NCBI GenBank assembly: GCA_021849805.1
Contig: JAJZSL010000013.1
Coordinates: 1-37,013 of the forward strand
Reading direction: 5' to 3'
Source of the DNA: a bacterium
Lineage (GTDB): Bacteria > Verrucomicrobiota > Verrucomicrobiia > Chthoniobacterales > UBA6821
Length of the DNA stretch: 37,013 nt
Below, piece after piece: positions 34,643 through 37,013 of the stretch. Every line of letters begins with the position of its first letter. Positions within the stretch are counted from its first letter, which is position 1. The notes beneath the pieces were generated by a model, which was not told the DNA's origin, made no database searches, and saw nothing but the letters and a program-made list of their open reading frames with translations. A program made the position numbers and the translations under genes.

Positions 34643-35332
34643 ATGTTTATTGCAGAGATTTTTCACTCGCTACAAGGAGAGGGGATGCTTCTTGGAGTGC
34701 CTTCTATTTTTATAAGGACTTCAGGCTGCAATCTTCGTTGTGTTTGGTGTGATACACCTTATGCCTCTTGGAAGCCAGAGGGGGAAGAACTTTCCATAGA
34801 AACAATTCTCCAGCGCATTCATGCTTATGACTGTCGTCATGTTGTGCTCACAGGAGGAGAACCAATGCTTGCTAAGGAGTTGCCACAACTTGCTCTAGAG
34901 CTAAAAGCCAGAGAATATCATATCACTATTGAAACAGCAGGAACACTCTTGCCTAATGGAATCATTTGTGACCTTGCTTCTCTTAGCCCCAAGCTGAGCA
35001 ACTCAACACCGGAGCAACAGATCGCTGGAGTATGGACTTCCCGCCATGAACAACAACGCTATTCTCCACATGTTCTTCGAGTATGGAAAGAGTCAATGGA
35101 ATATCAGCTCAAATTTGTAGTTACTTCTGCAGAAGATTTAGAAGAAATCGAGAGTATCCTCACTACTATTGGACCTCTAGAGTGTCATCGTGTCTTCTTA
35201 ATGCCTGAGGGAACTGAAACAGCAGTGCTTCAAGAACGTTCTCATTGGCTTGCTCCAATTTGTTTAAAGAAGAATTACCGCTTCGCTCCACGCTTGCAAA
35301 TAGAGCTCTATGGTCATACTAGAGGTACATAA
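34643..35332 (+). CDS. queE: 7-carboxy-7-deazaguanine synthase QueE
   Basis: QueE is a radical SAM enzyme that makes 7-carboxy-7-deazaguanine (CDG) from 6-carboxytetrahydropterin, ahead of QueC in queuosine synthesis. The 229-residue product begins IAEIFHSLQGEGMLLGVPS, then has the cluster motif C29xxxC33xxC36 (CNLRCVWCDT), an uninterrupted CxxxCxxC. HVVLTGGEPML and TIETAGTL follow, and the C-terminus LAPRLQIELYGH-like region (RFAPRLQIELYGHTRGT) is typical of the family. The ATG is preceded by CTTCTTTTCT with no Shine-Dalgarno. It is about 100 bp downstream of dapL and 79 bp upstream of the GT9 gene. queD was not found in this window. Confidence 0.96.
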   Translation: MFIAEIFHSLQGEGMLLGVPSIFIRTSGCNLRCVWCDTPYASWKPEGEELSIETILQRIHAYDCRHVVLTGGEPMLAKELPQLALELKAREYHITIETAGTLLPNGIICDLASLSPKLSNSTPEQQIAGVWTSRHEQQRYSPHVLRVWKESMEYQLKFVVTSAEDLEEIESILTTIGPLECHRVFLMPEGTETAVLQERSHWLAPICLKKNYRFAPRLQIELYGHTRGT

Positions 35333-35411
35333 ATAGATTTTTCTTCTATGACTGGGAGAAGAAAGAGCTCTTTACTGGGATTAGCAATACTGGTTTGATC
35401 AAAGGCTTTTT

Positions 35412-36428
35412 ATGAAAGAGCTCAGTATTCTTCTTGTGCGTCGCGATAATATTGGAGATCTCCTCTGCACAACGCCACTCATTGATGGTCTTCGCAAGAG
35501 GTATCCACGAGCTTTCTTAGCTGTGCTTGCTAGTAGTTATAATGCTGAAGTATTAGATGGGAATCCTCAGGTCGATCGAGTTTTTATTTTTCCGAAAAAA
35601 CATGAGGAGAAAAGCATACACTATTTTTTTTCCAAACTTTGGAAGCGATGGCTCCTAGTAGAGGAAATTAAAAAGTATTGTTTCGATTACGTTATTCTAG
35701 CTAATGGTGGTTGGCGCTATGGTCGCCGCCTAGGAGGCAAACAGACAATTGGATTTCGAGAACGAAAACGCTCAGAGCATCAACAACCAAGTATTCTTCT
35801 TCCTTTAGAAAAGGAGACTCAAGAAGAACATGAAGTTTTGAAAATGGCTCGCCTTGGTGCTCTACTAGGCGTTCAAGAAGCTACTGGCCCACTGCATATT
35901 TTTCCACAAAAAGAAGAATGTGAGCGCCAACAAAAACGTCTCCTTCAATTAGGCTGGGATCCTTCGCTGCATACTATTGGTTTGCACATTAGTTCTAGAA
36001 GACCAGAACAGCGTTGGCCAAAGGAATTTTTTGTAACTCTAGCGCGTGAGCTCATGAAGAAAAGCAAGAATCAAATTTTCCTTTTTTGGTCTCCAGGAAA
36101 TAGTAATAACCGCATGCATCCTGGTGATGACGAAAAAGCAATGTGGATTCTTGAGCAATTAAAAGGGAAATATATTTTCCCTTGTCCAACAAAGAAATTA
36201 CGAGAGCTCATTGCATCTCTCTCCTTGGTTGATCAAATAATTTGCAGTGATGGGGGAGCTATGCATGTTGCTGCAGCTCTTCAAAAACCAATACTCTGTT
36301 TTTTTGGAACAAGTGATCTTTCTCAATGGCACCCGTGGAGAGTGCCTTATGAAGTCCTACAGCCAGTATCAAAAAATGTTGCCGATATTCGTGTCGAAGA
36401 TGTTTTAGAGAAACTGAGCAATTTATAG
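35412..36428 (+). CDS. glycosyltransferase family 9 (heptosyltransferase-like)
   Basis: The 338-residue product resembles the GT9 enzymes that add heptose to lipopolysaccharide core. The N-terminal Rossmann-like domain has LLVRRDNIGDLLCTTPLIDG (about residues 6-25), the typical (R)xDxIGD motif with the catalytic Asp. The C-terminal domain contains HISSRRPEQRWPKEFF and ICSDGGAMHVAAALQKPILC (near 278-297), with the conserved D-GG-MH-A motif followed by FFGTSDLSQWHPW. It should act on the inner face of the cytoplasmic membrane in making an envelope glycan. The exact sugar is not known. It follows queE by 79 bp. The gene ends at an AT-rich hairpin. Confidence 0.92.
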   Translation: MKELSILLVRRDNIGDLLCTTPLIDGLRKRYPRAFLAVLASSYNAEVLDGNPQVDRVFIFPKKHEEKSIHYFFSKLWKRWLLVEEIKKYCFDYVILANGGWRYGRRLGGKQTIGFRERKRSEHQQPSILLPLEKETQEEHEVLKMARLGALLGVQEATGPLHIFPQKEECERQQKRLLQLGWDPSLHTIGLHISSRRPEQRWPKEFFVTLARELMKKSKNQIFLFWSPGNSNNRMHPGDDEKAMWILEQLKGKYIFPCPTKKLRELIASLSLVDQIICSDGGAMHVAAALQKPILCFFGTSDLSQWHPWRVPYEVLQPVSKNVADIRVEDVLEKLSNL

Positions 36429-36456
36429 CTTTTCAAAAAAAGCAAGACTTATTTTT
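36428..36456 (+). terminator. possible weak terminator after the GT9 gene
   Basis: GCTTTT (36428-36433) and AAAAGC (36438-36443) form a 6-bp stem around CAAA, right at the stop codon, followed after a few bases by ATTTTTT. The stem has only two G-C pairs and the T tract is offset, so this is a weak candidate. Confidence 0.25.
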
Positions 36457-36592
36457 TAAATTTTTGAAAAAAAACAAAAATAATTTAAAAAAAAGATTGA
36501 ACACTGCTCAAAGGTCGTATAGAAGGGACGCCGTTTTTTTAGATCTTTTTGTGAGAACAAAGAGCTTCTTGTTTGACAGAGAACAAGAAGAA

Positions 36593-37013
36593 ATGAGCAC
36601 AATTCCCCACTACCCCCCAAGCACTGTGTATCAATATAAACTTTTAGGTCTTTTTTTCATTCTCTTCACTTTTTTCTTAACTCCTCATGAGCTAAAAAGT
36701 CATGATTCTCATAGTTTAACTAACGAGAATGATTCCGATTCTTCATTGCTGAGTAGTAAAACTTCAAAAACTCACACTCATGCTAAGCACCGAACAGCTA
36801 CATCAAATAGAGCTCCTTATAAAAAAACAATTCCTGGAGTAGTTCCCGGCTTCACACCTGGAGTTGTAGCAGGTTTCACGCCCGGGGTGAATCCAGGAGA
36901 GATTCCTGGTATCGACCCTGGCAACCCTGATAACCGTGTTGTGGGTAACCCCAAGGGGAGAGAAGTTGGTAAGACTGATGGGACTCCCGGCGTCAATCCA
37001 GGAGAGATCCCTG
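36593..37013 (+). CDS. secreted Pro-Gly-rich repeat protein, truncated by the window end
   Basis: A frame starts at ATG 36593, preceded by AAGAAGAA, and is still open at the last base (140 codons visible). It has a hydrophobic export segment, YKLLGLFFILFTFFLTP (residues 15-31), then a Ser/Asp/His-rich polar region to about 75. After that come repeats built on Pro-Gly: IPGVVPGFTPGVVAGFTPGV and NPGEIPGIDPGNP. The motif PGVNPGEIP occurs at residues 97-105 and again from 132. The DNA of those two units (36881-36908 and 36986-37013) matches at 25 of 28 bases, and this part looks richer in G and C than its surroundings. The pattern resembles elastin- or collagen-like surface proteins. Function and full length are unknown. 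Confidence 0.7.
   Translation, partial: MSTIPHYPPSTVYQYKLLGLFFILFTFFLTPHELKSHDSHSLTNENDSDSSLLSSKTSKTHTHAKHRTATSNRAPYKKTIPGVVPGFTPGVVAGFTPGVNPGEIPGIDPGNPDNRVVGNPKGREVGKTDGTPGVNPGEIP

Noticed and set aside
1-37013. CRISPR arrays, phage gene clusters, toxin-antitoxin pairs or defence islands
   Set aside because: No regularly spaced direct repeats, cas genes, phage structural genes or paired small toxin/antitoxin frames were seen. The ABC exporter pair is ordinary in form.

Overview
The window is AT-rich chromosomal DNA from a bacterium, most likely a member of the PVC superphylum and probably Verrucomicrobiota. The pointers are LL-diaminopimelate aminotransferase (dapL, a lysine/peptidoglycan route typical of Chlamydiae, Verrucomicrobia, cyanobacteria and plants), large secreted coiled-coil/TPR proteins, a heptosyltransferase-like GT9 enzyme (Gram-negative envelope), a c-di-AMP synthase next to glmM, and a general lack of Shine-Dalgarno sequences, with pyrimidine-rich stretches before many start codons. 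This assignment is an inference from gene content. No rRNA or marker tree was available.

Layout. 1-364: intergenic, holding one copy (A) of a dispersed repeat. 365-1771 (-): rimO. 2016-5753 (+): a secreted coiled-coil/TPR protein and an aldo/keto reductase. 5751-6922: a nest of mobile sequences made of an inverted-repeat element, a 159-bp MITE-like element and an 848-bp IS5-family insertion sequence. 6956-10196 (-): ygfZ, a beta-hydroxyacid dehydrogenase and a SurA/PrsA-like prolyl isomerase. 10406-16106 (+): tRNA-Leu(CAG), a BCP-like peroxiredoxin, acnA and lepA. 16127-21165 (-): glmM, a tiny CdaR-like membrane ORF, cdaA, folP, xerD-like and purC. 21238-23387 (+): a TPR protein and a secreted Asp-box protein. 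23613-28919 (-): queC, queF, an ABC exporter pair, plsC, cmk and a lipoprotein. 29489-29815 (+): an RRM RNA-binding protein. 30083-30640: a second repeat island. 30677-32237 (-): pabB and tRNA-Arg(ACG). 32581-37013 (+): sodA-type superoxide dismutase, dapL, queE, a GT9 glycosyltransferase and the start of a secreted Pro-Gly-rich repeat protein that runs off the end.

How the genes connect. Folate: pabB makes the 4-aminobenzoate precursor, folP joins it to the pterin, and ygfZ is a folate-binding Fe-S maintenance factor that could support the Fe-S enzymes encoded here (RimO, aconitase, QueE). Queuosine: queC, queF and queE are present but split over two loci. Envelope: dapL, glmM with its c-di-AMP synthase, plsC, GT9, the prolyl isomerase and several secreted proteins. 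Oxidative stress: peroxiredoxin and SOD.

Most of the window is ordinary housekeeping sequence. The parts worth a second look are the MITE-like family confined to convergent gaps, the CdaR-like micro-ORF overlapping cdaA, a QueF-like fragment between queF and queC, a signal peptide that lacks an ordinary start codon, and the Pro-Gly repeat protein at the right edge. I did not find convincing evidence of a wholly new multi-gene system.
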